Source: DLAJ01 sp023663615 (GTDB lineage: Bacteria; Bacillota; Clostridia; Lachnospirales; Lachnospiraceae). Taken from it: a DNA stretch of 37,884 nt. How positions within the stretch are numbered: position 1 is the first letter of the stretch; every line of letters starts with the position of its first letter. The position numbers and the translations under genes were made by a program. The stretch covers positions 1-37,884 of the forward strand of contig JAMPHA010000022.1 of assembly GCA_023663615.1 (NCBI GenBank), written 5' to 3'. The notes below the pieces were generated by a model. It ran no database searches and was not told the origin of the DNA. It saw nothing but the letters and a program-made list of their open reading frames with translations. Shown in pieces: positions 7,617 to 15,410 of this stretch.

Positions 7617-8690
7617 TTAATCACCAAAGCTGATACCCAGCATTTTTGCTTCCTGTACGATGCTCGCGTCGGGCGATACCATTTTCAGTTTTCCCGCCAC
7701 ATCCTCAAGCGGCACCTTAATAATCTCGCGGTTTTTAATGCCGACCATGAAACCGTATTCTCCTTTGAGGATCAAATTTCCCGCCTCGGAACCGAGTCTT
7801 GACGCAAAAACGCGGTCATACGGGCACGGGCTTCCGCCGCGCTGTGTATGACCCGGAACCGTCACGCGCACGTCCTGTCCGGTTTTCTCTTTGATCTGCT
7901 CCGCAAGCTCGTAGGATACGCTCGGATATTTATAATTTTTCAGTTTCTCCTTATATTCTTTTTTGGAAAGCTTTGCATCCTGCTTGGAGATCGCGCCTTC
8001 CGCAACAGCGAGAATTGTGAACTTGCTCCCGCGTTTGGATCGCCGGTCGATCGCTTCCACGATCTTATCAATATCATACGGGATCTCCGGGATCAGAATG
8101 ATGTCCGCCCCGCCTGCCATGCCCGCATTCAATGTGAGCCAGCCAACCTTATGTCCCATGACTTCCACAATAAATACGCGTCCATGAGAAGCCGCCGTCG
8201 TATGGATGCAGTCGATACAGTCCGTCGCGATATTGACCGCGCTCTGGAATCCGAACGTCATATCCGTCCCCCAGAGGTCGTTGTCAATCGTCTTGGGGAG
8301 CGTTACGATATTCAGTCCTTCCTCGCGCAGCAGATTCGCCGTCTTGTGCGTGCCATTGCCGCCTAAGATCACAAGGCAGTTTAAGTTCAGCTTGTAATAG
8401 TTATGTTTCATCTCCTCGACTTTGTTCAGTCCGTTCTCATCCGGCTCCTGAATCGTCTTAAACGGGGTTCTGCTGCTGCCGAGGATCGTGCCGCCCTTTG
8501 TCAGAATACCTGAGAAATCCGCTCCCGTCAGCATTCTGTAATTTCCGTAGATCAATCCCTTATATCCCTCTAAAAATCCGTAAATCTCCACTTCCTCCGC
8601 CGCATTCACCAGTGCCTTTACCACGCCGCGCATCGCCGCGTTCAACGCCTGACAGTCCCCTCCGCTTGTCAACATACCGATTCTCTTCAT
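7617..8690 (-). CDS. pfkA: 6-phosphofructokinase (PfkA superfamily)
   Basis: A 357-residue PfkA-fold enzyme that phosphorylates fructose 6-phosphate in glycolysis. Visible motifs are LTSGGDCQALNAA, GGTILGSSR, GGNGTHK (110-116), PKTIDND with the catalytic Asp, VEVMGHKVGW and GHTQRGGSPCPYDR. The nucleotide motif reads GGNGT where classical ATP enzymes have GGDGS and pyrophosphate enzymes GGDD, so the phosphoryl donor cannot be fixed from sequence. The length and motifs match, from memory, a clade common in Lachnospiraceae. AGGAGG precedes the ATG. A minus-strand TATAAT lies at 8766-8771. dnaX follows after two bases. Confidence 0.93.
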   Translation of the reverse strand: MKRIGMLTSGGDCQALNAAMRGVVKALVNAAEEVEIYGFLEGYKGLIYGNYRMLTGADFSGILTKGGTILGSSRTPFKTIQEPDENGLNKVEEMKHNYYKLNLNCLVILGGNGTHKTANLLREEGLNIVTLPKTIDNDLWGTDMTFGFQSAVNIATDCIDCIHTTAASHGRVFIVEVMGHKVGWLTLNAGMAGGADIILIPEIPYDIDKIVEAIDRRSKRGSKFTILAVAEGAISKQDAKLSKKEYKEKLKNYKYPSVSYELAEQIKEKTGQDVRVTVPGHTQRGGSPCPYDRVFASRLGSEAGNLILKGEYGFMVGIKNREIIKVPLEDVAGKLKMVSPDASIVQEAKMLGISFGD

Positions 8691-8765
8691 CGCACTTCCT
8701 CCTTCTCACGCTTTCAGACATGCTGCCGCTCATGGCAGTCATACAGCCAAGTTTTCACTTTTCTT

Positions 8766-8771
8766 ATTATA
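8766..8771 (-). promoter_or_regulatory. Likely -10 box of the pfkA-dnaX transcript
   Basis: A perfect TATAAT on the minus strand, about 75 bases before the pfkA start. No convincing -35 lies 16-18 bases upstream, so only the -10 is claimed. Confidence 0.45.
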
Positions 8772-8823
8772 TCTTATTTTTACCCATAATAAAAGAGTTG
8801 TATGATTTTTTTGCAATTGTGAG

Positions 8824-8852
8824 TTGACGCTTGGAAAAATCGTGAGTATAAT
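8824..8852 (+). promoter_or_regulatory. Promoter of tRNA-Ser
   Basis: TTGACG (8824-8829), a 17-base spacer and a perfect TATAAT (8847-8852) on the plus strand, ending about 90 bases before the tRNA. Near-consensus strength fits a stable RNA gene. Confidence 0.85.
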
Positions 8853-8943
8853 GGACAAAGATGTGACGCCGCAGAGATGCGGATCCCATTTTGCAGACCG
8901 ACGGCGCGCTCGAAGACTGATGATCGCGAATACGCCCCGGCAA

Positions 8944-9031
8944 GGAGATGTACCCAAGTGGCTGAAGGGTCCGCACTCGAAATGCGGTAGGTCGGGTAAC
9001 CGGCGCGAGGGTTCAAATCCCTCCATCTCCG
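8944..9031 (+). tRNA. tRNA-Ser (anticodon CGA)
   Basis: An 88-base class II tRNA. The acceptor stem GGAGATG (8944-8950) pairs with CATCTCC (9024-9030), and the discriminator is G. The anticodon arm CCGCA-CTCGAAA-TGCGG places CGA at 8978-8980, reading the UCG serine codon. A long variable arm and the GGTTCAAATCC T-arm are present. No CCA is encoded. It has its own promoter and a terminator-like hairpin at 9081-9125. It is divergent from pfkA. The longer open frame over it is a shadow. Confidence 0.97.
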
Positions 9032-9078
9032 TTCTTTTTGATACGGCGCGGAAAATCGTGCGAAATTCTCTATCGGCC

Positions 9079-9125
9079 AAAAAACGTCCCATGCGCAGTC
9101 AGGATCTGCTGTTTTGGGACGTTTT
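9079..9125. terminator. Bidirectional terminator between tRNA-Ser and the DUF3990 module
   Basis: A perfect 10-bp stem (AAAACGTCCC at 9081-9090 with GGGACGTTTT at 9116-9125) and a 25-base loop. The minus-strand side ends in six T residues, the plus-strand side in four. It serves the convergent tRNA and the last gene of the module. Confidence 0.7.
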
Positions 9126-9154
9126 CATTGTTAAGACTTCCCGTAACGACAGCC

Positions 9155-9367
9155 TTAGGAAGCGTTTTGAAATTCTCTCTGCAAATCCTCCACTAAATAT
9201 GCCTCGCTCATGCAATGCATATCGGAAACGCCGTCCCTCATAAGCTGATAAAGCTCGGAATGATAAAAAAATCTCAACGCAGCATCTAATGTCATCTGCT
9301 GCTTCTCAGAAAACGCTTTTACAATGCCTGCATACTTCATCTGCAAGATCAGCGGTTCCGCATTCAT
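9155..9367 (-). CDS. Small partner protein of the DUF3990 gene (DUF3791-like)
   Basis: Seventy residues. The ATG at 9365-9367 overlaps the stop of the DUF3990 gene in an ATGA arrangement, with GGGGAG about 9 bases upstream; a GTG two codons earlier is an alternative. The centre reads FFYHSELYQLMRDGVSDMHCMSEAYLVEDL, a pattern I associate with short proteins encoded beside DUF3990 genes. No catalytic motif, signal peptide or membrane segment is visible. Its position and size suggest an antitoxin or accessory subunit, but this is inference. The coding sequence is clearly more A+T-rich than the genes on either side. Confidence 0.7.
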   Translation of the reverse strand: MNAEPLILQMKYAGIVKAFSEKQQMTLDAALRFFYHSELYQLMRDGVSDMHCMSEAYLVEDLQREFQNAS

Positions 9368-9837
9368 AAGCACTCACTCCCCTCAAACCGCAGATATTTT
9401 TCGATTATCTCCTGCTTCTTAAAACAAATCTGATGATTTGGTTTCTCATAACGTAATCTGTCCAGCGCGGCATCTTTATCAATGTAATGTTTGAAATACA
9501 ATTCACAGGTATTAAAAACCTTATCATTTGCCACTCCGCCAAGAATCATATCATACGCCTCTGTATCCGTTCCCATACGACAATCCGTAATAAAATCTAA
9601 CCATTCCTCCGAATAACTATCAAACTGCAATATCCTGCACGTTTCCAAAATATTGTCATCCAAAACATAGCAGGAAATGACGCCCGTTCTTCCACGTCTG
9701 ACAAATTTTTCACACCACTTTTCCGCCTGCCGGCGAAGCGGTGTTGTATAAAATCCACTTCCAAAATCCAAATTTTTACGAGAATGATATATATCCGGTT
9801 TTCTGATTTCTATCTCGGAACCGTGATATAAGATCAT
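9364..9837 (-). CDS. DUF3990 family protein, putative ADP-ribosyltransferase-fold toxin
   Basis: A 157-residue protein opening with LYHGSEIEIRKPDI, then LDFGSGFYTTPLRRQAEKW, and closing with NHQICFKKQEIIEKYLRF. These three blocks match DUF3990. The H-G-S, G-x-G-F-Y-T-T and terminal Q-I-C-F strands have the order of the NAD-binding core in ADP-ribosyltransferase folds, so an NAD-dependent modifying toxin is a reasonable guess; it is not shown. The last strand has Gln rather than a clear catalytic Glu. It overlaps both neighbours by ATGA, with GGGAG seven bases before its ATG. The three genes are A+T-rich, as expected for a recently acquired unit. Confidence 0.75.
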   Translation of the reverse strand: MILYHGSEIEIRKPDIYHSRKNLDFGSGFYTTPLRRQAEKWCEKFVRRGRTGVISCYVLDDNILETCRILQFDSYSEEWLDFITDCRMGTDTEAYDMILGGVANDKVFNTCELYFKHYIDKDAALDRLRYEKPNHQICFKKQEIIEKYLRFEGSECL

Positions 9838-10079
9838 ATTTTCACTCCCCTCTCACGCATACAGGAAATAATATCCTCCACGATATATTCTTTGCTTTGT
9901 GAATGTAATGTCTCAAAACATGGTACAATATAGCCGTTCAAAATATCACTTTCATCCGCCAATACATGATATACTTTATCTGCACTGATCCCAAGCTTTA
10001 TCGCAATGTTTTCGATACAGAATATTACAAAGGAAAGTTCTTCCTCATTATGAATCGGTTGTTGCTCTAACTTCGTCAT
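9834..10079 (-). CDS. DUF3791 family protein, putative antitoxin
   Basis: Eighty-one residues. The blocks EEELSFVIFCIENIAIKLG, KVYHVLADESDIL and CFETLHSQSKEYIVEDII fit DUF3791, a short helical family of unknown function often encoded next to DUF3990. The ATG lies one base after the P-II-like gene's TGA (TGACATG), and its GGAGG site is inside that gene. Its stop overlaps the DUF3990 start by ATGA. An upstream antitoxin position is usual for type II toxin-antitoxin pairs, which is why I suggest that role. No promoter of its own can be seen. Confidence 0.75.
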   Translation of the reverse strand: MTKLEQQPIHNEEELSFVIFCIENIAIKLGISADKVYHVLADESDILNGYIVPCFETLHSQSKEYIVEDIISCMRERGVKI

Positions 10080-10080
10080 G

Positions 10081-10758
10081 TCAGTCCTCCAAAAGCCGCA
10101 ATCCCGCCGTATCCGTCACCGGCAGGGAAAAAACGATGGACTTCGCCTTGGAATCCATGCCCGCCTGCTCCATGACCGCTTTCATGATGTCGTTTTTCTG
10201 GTCTTTCTTTGCGACAATAAAAATGATCTCTTTCTCGGAGGCAAGCGATACGCCCATAAACCGCTCCGCCTGCTCCATGCCGGTTCCTTTGGCGTGGATC
10301 ACCGTGCCCCCGTATGCGCCTGCGCCTCTGGCGGCGTCCATCGCCAGCTCCGTATATCCCTGATTGGCAATGACTACGATCAATTCATGCGTCGTATCCT
10401 TCAAAACAGATTCCTCCTCTTTTTGAAAATCCAAGTTTCCGATCAAAAACTGCAATGCTTTTTTCCCGCCGATGCTGCTTAACGGCACGATGAACGCGAT
10501 CCCCTCGCCCGGCGCGTCGATCTGAAGCTTCTGGCGGAGATTCTTTTTGGTTTTTTCCCAGGTGCTCTCCTCCAGCACATGGAACAGCACCGCCTTCTCC
10601 GCCGCCTCCAGCCCCAAATAATCCAAAATATCCCCCGACGCCGTTCCCGCGCCGAGCGTGATAAACATAACCTGCAATTCTTCCTCCTGGTACAGACGGA
10701 GATACTTTTTTAACTGCTTTCTGCTGACAATGGTTGTCATCATACATAGCTTTCCCAT
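10081..10758 (-). CDS. P-II-like regulatory protein with two P-II-type halves
   Basis: The start at 10758 (MGKLCMMTTIV) is preferred because GAGGG lies just upstream; the frame is open to 10860 but earlier starts have no site. The 225 residues contain two halves with similar patterns. In the second, GAYGGTVIHAKGTG matches the P-II signature and is followed by EIIFIVAKKD. In the first, VMFITLGAGTASGD is followed by KAVLFHVLEE. P-II proteins sense 2-oxoglutarate, adenylates or other small ligands and control transporters. It lies directly downstream of the DUF1538 membrane gene, a pairing I know from other genomes, so it probably gates that protein. Confidence 0.8.
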   Translation of the reverse strand: MGKLCMMTTIVSRKQLKKYLRLYQEEELQVMFITLGAGTASGDILDYLGLEAAEKAVLFHVLEESTWEKTKKNLRQKLQIDAPGEGIAFIVPLSSIGGKKALQFLIGNLDFQKEEESVLKDTTHELIVVIANQGYTELAMDAARGAGAYGGTVIHAKGTGMEQAERFMGVSLASEKEIIFIVAKKDQKNDIMKAVMEQAGMDSKAKSIVFSLPVTDTAGLRLLED

Positions 10759-10871
10759 AACATCCCTCGCAATCGTCTTTTCCGACGCATTTCCGGTGCC
10801 GCTGCGGGTACCGCGCTTTCGGACAAGTCTCTTCCTTCCTTTCATCAGACCGCGTCCCAATGCGGACAGAC

Positions 10872-12401
10872 TTACAATTCAATAATATCCATATCCCCGT
10901 ATTGGTCGATGGACGCATAACCGCCCGCCGCCTTTTGGAGGCGTCCTTCTTTGATGCGGTAGATCAGTCCGAGCGACTGGATCGTGATGAGCGGCGTCAT
11001 GGCGACCATCGCGACCACGCCGAACGCATCCGTGATGATGTTGCCGCCCAGCGCGTTGCACGCCCCCATCGCAAACGGCAGCAGAAACGTCGCCGTCATG
11101 GGACCGGAGGCAACACCGCCCGAATCAAACGCGATGGACGTAAAAATCTTCGGCACAAAAAACGTAAGCAGCAAAGCGGCCATATAGCCCGGCACGACAA
11201 ACCACATGATGGAAATTCCCGTGAGCACCCGGATCATTGCCAGACCGATCGACGTCGCGACGCCGACGGACAGACTCGTCTCCATCGCCTTGGCGGGAAT
11301 CGCGCCCGAAGTGATCTCCTCCACCTGTTTTGTGAGAACGAACACGGCGGGCTCCGCCTGCACGATGAAATAGCCGATCACCATACCGATCGGTACAATA
11401 ATCCACGCATAGGGCAGTCCGGCGATCACCTGCCCCAGATAATTTCCGGCGGGCATAAAACCCACATTTACGCCGGTCAAAAATAAAACGAGCCCCACAT
11501 AAGTATACACAAGACCGATCAGAATTTTGATCAGCGTCTTTTTCTTTATATCACGGGAAATCCCTTGAAACGCGCCAAAAAATAACACAATGGGGAGAAG
11601 CGAAACCGCCATCTCGCGCAGATAGACGGGGATCCCTTTCACAAACAGCCTGCCCAGTTCCACGGAATCCGTGATCTTGGGAATCGCATCCGACAAATAT
11701 TCCGTGGATTCGGGATGATAGATCATGCCGAGGATCAGCACAGCGATAATGGGACCGACGGAACAGAGCGACACAAGGCCGAAGCTGTCCTCCGCCGCGT
11801 GCTTATCGTTTCGGATCGCGGAAATACCGACGCCGAACGCCATGATAAACGGAACGGTCATCGGCCCGGTCGTCACGCCGCCTGAATCAAACGCCACCGC
11901 AAGAAAATCTTTGGGAACAAACGCCGCAAGCGCAAACACGACCGCGTAAAAAAGAAGCAGCAGAGGCGGCAGGGGAACGCGAAGCAGCATACGCAGCAGC
12001 GCGAACACCAGAAAAAGTCCCACGCCTGCCGCTACCGCCATAATCAGTATGAGATTCGGTATGGACGGAACCTGCTGCGCCAGCACCTGCAGATCCGGCT
12101 CCGAGATCGTAATGACAAAGCCCAGCGCAAAGCTGACAACGATCATAACAAGCAGCTTCCGGCTTTTCGTCATGGTCGTGCCCACGCGCTCACCCATCGG
12201 CGTCATTGCCATTTCCGCCCCGATGGAGAAAAAAAGCATCCCTACGATCAGCATGACCGCCCCGATCAGAAATTCCATCAAAATATCCGTCGGGACAGGC
12301 GCGACCGTAAAGCTGAGCAGCAGCACGATCAAAATAATGGGCAGTACCGCTTTTAAGGTCTCCTTTAATTTTTCTATCAGTTTTGAACGATTATTCCGCA
12401 A
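10872..12401 (-). CDS. DUF1538 family membrane protein, putative transporter
   Basis: A 509-residue, highly hydrophobic protein with two homologous halves. Each half carries the signature FDSGGVxxGPMT (first near residue 165, second near 410) and an EP-containing helix break (ISEPDLQVL and VQAEPAVFVL). The internal repeat with a conserved broken-helix motif suggests a transporter or channel with inverted or tandem repeats; the substrate is unknown. The start is TTG (12399-12401) with AAAGG about 10 bases upstream. The P-II-like gene starts after it on the same strand. It is divergent from vanH across a 297-base region. Confidence 0.85.
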   Translation of the reverse strand: MRNNRSKLIEKLKETLKAVLPIILIVLLLSFTVAPVPTDILMEFLIGAVMLIVGMLFFSIGAEMAMTPMGERVGTTMTKSRKLLVMIVVSFALGFVITISEPDLQVLAQQVPSIPNLILIMAVAAGVGLFLVFALLRMLLRVPLPPLLLLFYAVVFALAAFVPKDFLAVAFDSGGVTTGPMTVPFIMAFGVGISAIRNDKHAAEDSFGLVSLCSVGPIIAVLILGMIYHPESTEYLSDAIPKITDSVELGRLFVKGIPVYLREMAVSLLPIVLFFGAFQGISRDIKKKTLIKILIGLVYTYVGLVLFLTGVNVGFMPAGNYLGQVIAGLPYAWIIVPIGMVIGYFIVQAEPAVFVLTKQVEEITSGAIPAKAMETSLSVGVATSIGLAMIRVLTGISIMWFVVPGYMAALLLTFFVPKIFTSIAFDSGGVASGPMTATFLLPFAMGACNALGGNIITDAFGVVAMVAMTPLITIQSLGLIYRIKEGRLQKAAGGYASIDQYGDMDIIEL

Positions 12402-12540
12402 GATGTCAACGCCTTTCTATGTAAAGTCTATCTTAATTCTATTGTAGCATAAAGATACCGTCGATTGTTGCATAAATATGGTATTTTGTAAATTTTTTAT
12501 ATTTTTTCATCTGTCCCGTCAACGCAAGCCTGTCAGAAAA

Positions 12541-12564
12541 TCGTAAGAATTTCCGTCGAAAATT
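12541..12564 (+). promoter_or_regulatory. Tandem VanR-box-like sites upstream of vanH
   Basis: Two abutting 12-mers, TCGTAAGAATTT and CCGTCGAAAATT, resemble the 12-bp phospho-VanR site of enterococcal vanH and vanR promoters, which I recall as roughly TCGTANGAAANT. The first differs at one position and the second at three. Both are oriented toward vanH and end about 60 bases before the expected transcript start. Confidence 0.6.
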
Positions 12565-12612
12565 GTCAGGATCCCGTAGAGGTATTCGGATAAATGCGTC
12601 CTTTTCCTTTGC

Positions 12613-12618
12613 TATAAT
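12613..12618 (+). promoter_or_regulatory. -10 box of the vanHAX promoter
   Basis: A perfect TATAAT about 80 bases before the vanH ATG. The position 17 bases upstream reads ATAAAT, far from TTGACA, as expected for a promoter that needs an activator such as VanR. Confidence 0.65.
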
Positions 12619-12698
12619 GCCTATATCAAAGCGGTGGAACTTCCCGCAGGCACAAGCTGTCCGCGAGAAGACAAAGCCGCCCGTATAGGAGGATTTCT

Positions 12699-13664
12699 AT
12701 GAAGCCGCAAACCAAAATCACGGTCTTTGACTGCGAAGATGACGAAGCCGGGGTGTTTCGCACGCTCTCTCCGCGCTTCGGGATAGAACCCGTTATGACA
12801 AAACAATCCGTGCCAGCGTCTCATGCCGTTCCCTTTCCCGAGACCCGCTGTATCAGCGTGGGACATAAGTCGCGGATCACCGCATCCGATCTGCTTACAT
12901 TACGGGATGCCGGCGTGCAATTCCTTTCCACGCGGAGTATCGGATACGACCATATTGACACGGAGGCTGCCGGGCGGCTTGGCATCACGATCGCCAACGC
13001 GGCATACGCGCCTGACGGCGTTGCCGACTACACGTTGATGCTGATCCTGATGCTTCTCCGCTCTGCCGGTTTCTCCCTGTCCCGCACGGCGCATTTTGAC
13101 TTCCGGCTTCCGCCCTGCCGCGGAAAGGAACTGCGTGACATGACGGTCGGCATCATCGGCGCCGGGCGCATCGGCCGAGCCGTGCAAAAACGGCTCCGCG
13201 GGTTCGGTTGCCGCATTCTGCTTTGCGACCAGAATGACAGCGCAGACTGTGTCCCCCTTTGCCTGCTGTTGAAAGAAAGCGATCTGATCACGCTTCATGT
13301 GCCGCTAAGTGATGTGACCTATCATATGCTGGGACAGGAACAATTTCTCCAAATGAAGCCAGGTGCGTTTTTAATCAATACCGCGCGCGGTGCGTTGATC
13401 GATACGCCGGAGCTGATCCGCGCGCTTAACGCTGGCAGACTTGGCGGCGCGGCGTTGGATGTATTGGAGGACGAAGAAGGATTTTTCTATTTTGACTGGT
13501 CGCACAAATCGGTCTCCCACCCTTTTCTGTCCGCATTATCCGATATGCCAAACGTGATTGTCACGCCGCACACAGCATATTACACCGACCGTATCCTGTA
13601 CGACACGGTTGAAAAAACACTCGCAAATTGTGCGGACTTTGAAAGGAGTAACCACCATGAATAA
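12699..13664 (+). CDS. vanH: VanH, pyruvate reductase making D-lactate for glycopeptide resistance
   Basis: A 321-residue D-2-hydroxyacid dehydrogenase that reduces pyruvate to D-lactate with NAD(P)H. It shows VanH-specific blocks remembered from the enterococcal protein: CISVGHKSRITAS, STRSIGYDHIDT, YAPDGVADYTLMLILM, DMTVGIIGAGRIG, FLINTARGALIDT and VIVTPHTAYYT. The catalytic Arg (ARG in NTARG), Glu (VLEDEEGFFY) and His (TPHTAYY) are all present. TAGGAGG lies seven bases before the ATG. Its stop overlaps the ligase start by eight bases. It is distinct from the second D-lactate dehydrogenase gene further right in this window. Confidence 0.95.
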   Translation: MKPQTKITVFDCEDDEAGVFRTLSPRFGIEPVMTKQSVPASHAVPFPETRCISVGHKSRITASDLLTLRDAGVQFLSTRSIGYDHIDTEAAGRLGITIANAAYAPDGVADYTLMLILMLLRSAGFSLSRTAHFDFRLPPCRGKELRDMTVGIIGAGRIGRAVQKRLRGFGCRILLCDQNDSADCVPLCLLLKESDLITLHVPLSDVTYHMLGQEQFLQMKPGAFLINTARGALIDTPELIRALNAGRLGGAALDVLEDEEGFFYFDWSHKSVSHPFLSALSDMPNVIVTPHTAYYTDRILYDTVEKTLANCADFERSNHHE

Positions 13665-14706
13665 ACTCAGAATTGCCATATTATTCGGCGGATGCTCGGA
13701 GGAACACGACGTATCCGTGAAATCCGCCTCGGAGATTGCAAAACAGATTGACCTTTGCAAATATGAACCGTTCTATATCGGCATCACGCGCGCAGGGCGC
13801 TGGCTCGCATGTGAGAGGCCCTGCCCGGATTGGGAAACAGACGACTGCTTTCCTGCGTTCATTTCTCCTGATCGGGCAACTCACGGACTGATCCTGACCG
13901 GTGACGGCGGACGACAGACATTGCGGATGGACGCGGTATTCCCAGTCCTTCACGGCAAAACGGGAGAGGACGGCGCGATCCAGGGTTTGTTGGAATTGTC
14001 CGGCATTCCCTACGTCGGCTGCGGTATTTGCGCTTCTGCGCTCTGCATGGACAAGTCCCTCGCTTATATGACGGTTCGAAGCGCCGGCATCGCCACCCCG
14101 GAGTTTTACGTCCTGCCTCTAAACGCACCTGCGGCGGAAGATGGATTCGCTTATCCGGTCTTTGTAAAACCCGCGCGCTCCGGCTCCTCCTTCGGTGTGA
14201 GCAAGGTTTTTAACAAAAATGAATTGCGTGCCGCCATAGAAACCGCCGGACGATACGACGATAAGATCCTGATCGAACAGGCAATTTCGGGAACCGAGAT
14301 CGGCTGCGCCGTGCTGGAACACGATCACACCCTGATCACCGGCGAACTGGATCAGATCACGCTTTCACACGGCATCTTCCGCATTCATCAGGAGACCGCC
14401 CCCGAAAACGGCTCCGAGAATGCTGCCTTTACCGTTCCGGCAGCGATCCCGCAAGACAAGCAGCTCGAACTAAAAGAGACCGCCAAAACGATCTATCGTG
14501 TGCTCGGATGCAGCGGGCTTGCCCGCGTCGATCTGTTTTTATGCGATGACGGCAGCATTGTTCTCAACGAAGTCAACACCCTGCCGGGTTTTACATCCTA
14601 CAGCCGCTATCCCCGCATGATGAACGCCGCCGGCATTTCCGTTTCGGAAATCATCGACTGCCTGATCTCCTCTGCGTTGACAGGCAATCAGGGACCGCAT
14701 TTTTGA
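13657..14706 (+). CDS. vanA: D-alanine--(R)-lactate ligase, VanA/VanB/VanD class
   Basis: A 349-residue ATP-grasp ligase that joins D-Ala to D-lactate, giving the low-affinity target ending of glycopeptide-resistant peptidoglycan. It shows ILFGGCSEEHDVSVKSA, VLHGKTGEDGAIQGL, PVFVKPARSGSSFGV, the omega-loop GIFRIHQE, GCSGLARVDLF and LNEVNTLPGFTSYSRYPRMM. The His in RIHQE is the feature that marks D-Ala-D-Lac ligases against D-Ala-D-Ala or D-Ala-D-Ser ligases. Subtype is not resolved by eye, so the symbol is generic. The ATG at 13657 has AAAGGAG eight bases upstream and overlaps vanH. The frame extends further upstream inside vanH but that part is not coding. Confidence 0.95.
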   Translation: MNKLRIAILFGGCSEEHDVSVKSASEIAKQIDLCKYEPFYIGITRAGRWLACERPCPDWETDDCFPAFISPDRATHGLILTGDGGRQTLRMDAVFPVLHGKTGEDGAIQGLLELSGIPYVGCGICASALCMDKSLAYMTVRSAGIATPEFYVLPLNAPAAEDGFAYPVFVKPARSGSSFGVSKVFNKNELRAAIETAGRYDDKILIEQAISGTEIGCAVLEHDHTLITGELDQITLSHGIFRIHQETAPENGSENAAFTVPAAIPQDKQLELKETAKTIYRVLGCSGLARVDLFLCDDGSIVLNEVNTLPGFTSYSRYPRMMNAAGISVSEIIDCLISSALTGNQGPHF

Positions 14707-14756
14707 GTGCCTGCGGCACAAAGCCCGCAGGTTGTGAGAAAGGCATGGTTATTAGA

Positions 14757-15365
14757 ATGGAACAAGGATTTACTTTTTTAGATGAAGCGGTGCGCGGCAT
14801 CCGCTGGGATGCGAAATACGCCACATGGGATAATTTTACAGGAAAACCGGTGGACGGTTATCTGGTCAACCGCATTGTCGGAACTTTCGCGCTGGCAGAC
14901 GCGCTGAAAAAAGCCGGTGAAACCGCCTCGGCTCTCGGATACGGTCTGCTTTTATGGGACGGATACCGTCCCCAGCGCGCAGTCAATTGCTTTCTGCATT
15001 GGTCCGAACAGCCCGAGGACGGTCTCACAAAAGAAAAGCACTATCCGAACATTGCGCGCGAAGAAATGATCGCGAAAGGGTATGTCGCCGCAAGATCAAG
15101 TCACAGCCGCGGGAGCGCCGTCGATCTTACGATCTACGATCTGAATACAGGAGGGCTTGTGCCAATGGGAAGCAATTTTGATTTTATGGACGAACGTTCC
15201 CATCATACATCGGAGGCAGTCACCGTCAGCGAATCCAAACATCGCGGACTGCTGCGCTCCATTATGGAAGAAAGCGGATTTGAGGCTTATGAAAATGAGT
15301 GGTGGCATTATCTGTTAAAAGAGGAGCCGTACCCGGACCGGTATTTTGATTTTCCGATTGGCTGA
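14757..15365 (+). CDS. vanX: VanX, D-Ala-D-Ala dipeptidase
   Basis: A 202-residue zinc dipeptidase, exactly the VanX length. It hydrolyses D-Ala-D-Ala so that only D-Ala-D-Lac enters the wall precursor. It shows FTFLDEAVRGIRWDAKYATWDNFTG (in two parts), WDGYRPQRAVNCF with the transition-state Arg, SSHSRGSAVDLT with zinc-binding His and Asp, MDERSHH, and NEWWHYLL with catalytic Glu and zinc-binding His. The ATG at 14757 matches the family N-terminus (MEQGFTFLDE); an ATG at 14745 is possible, since GAGAAAGG is rather far (13 bases) from 14757. It lies 50 bases after the ligase gene. Confidence 0.95.
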   Translation: MEQGFTFLDEAVRGIRWDAKYATWDNFTGKPVDGYLVNRIVGTFALADALKKAGETASALGYGLLLWDGYRPQRAVNCFLHWSEQPEDGLTKEKHYPNIAREEMIAKGYVAARSSHSRGSAVDLTIYDLNTGGLVPMGSNFDFMDERSHHTSEAVTVSESKHRGLLRSIMEESGFEAYENEWWHYLLKEEPYPDRYFDFPIG

Positions 15366-15410
15366 CTCTCTCTTCCTGCACCGCAAGTGGGTACTGTGAT
15401 GCACAGTAAA

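Noticed and set aside
8944..9031. tRNA-Ser as an integration site for the van segment
   Set aside because: No integrase gene and no second copy of the tRNA 3' end was noticed in the window.
8824..9243. Plus-strand 139-codon open frame
   Set aside because: It lies over the tRNA-Ser promoter, tRNA and terminator.
12441..12469. Minus-strand promoter for the DUF1538 gene (TACAAT at 12441-12446)
   Set aside because: The -35 position has no resemblance to TTGACA, so it is not listed as a feature.
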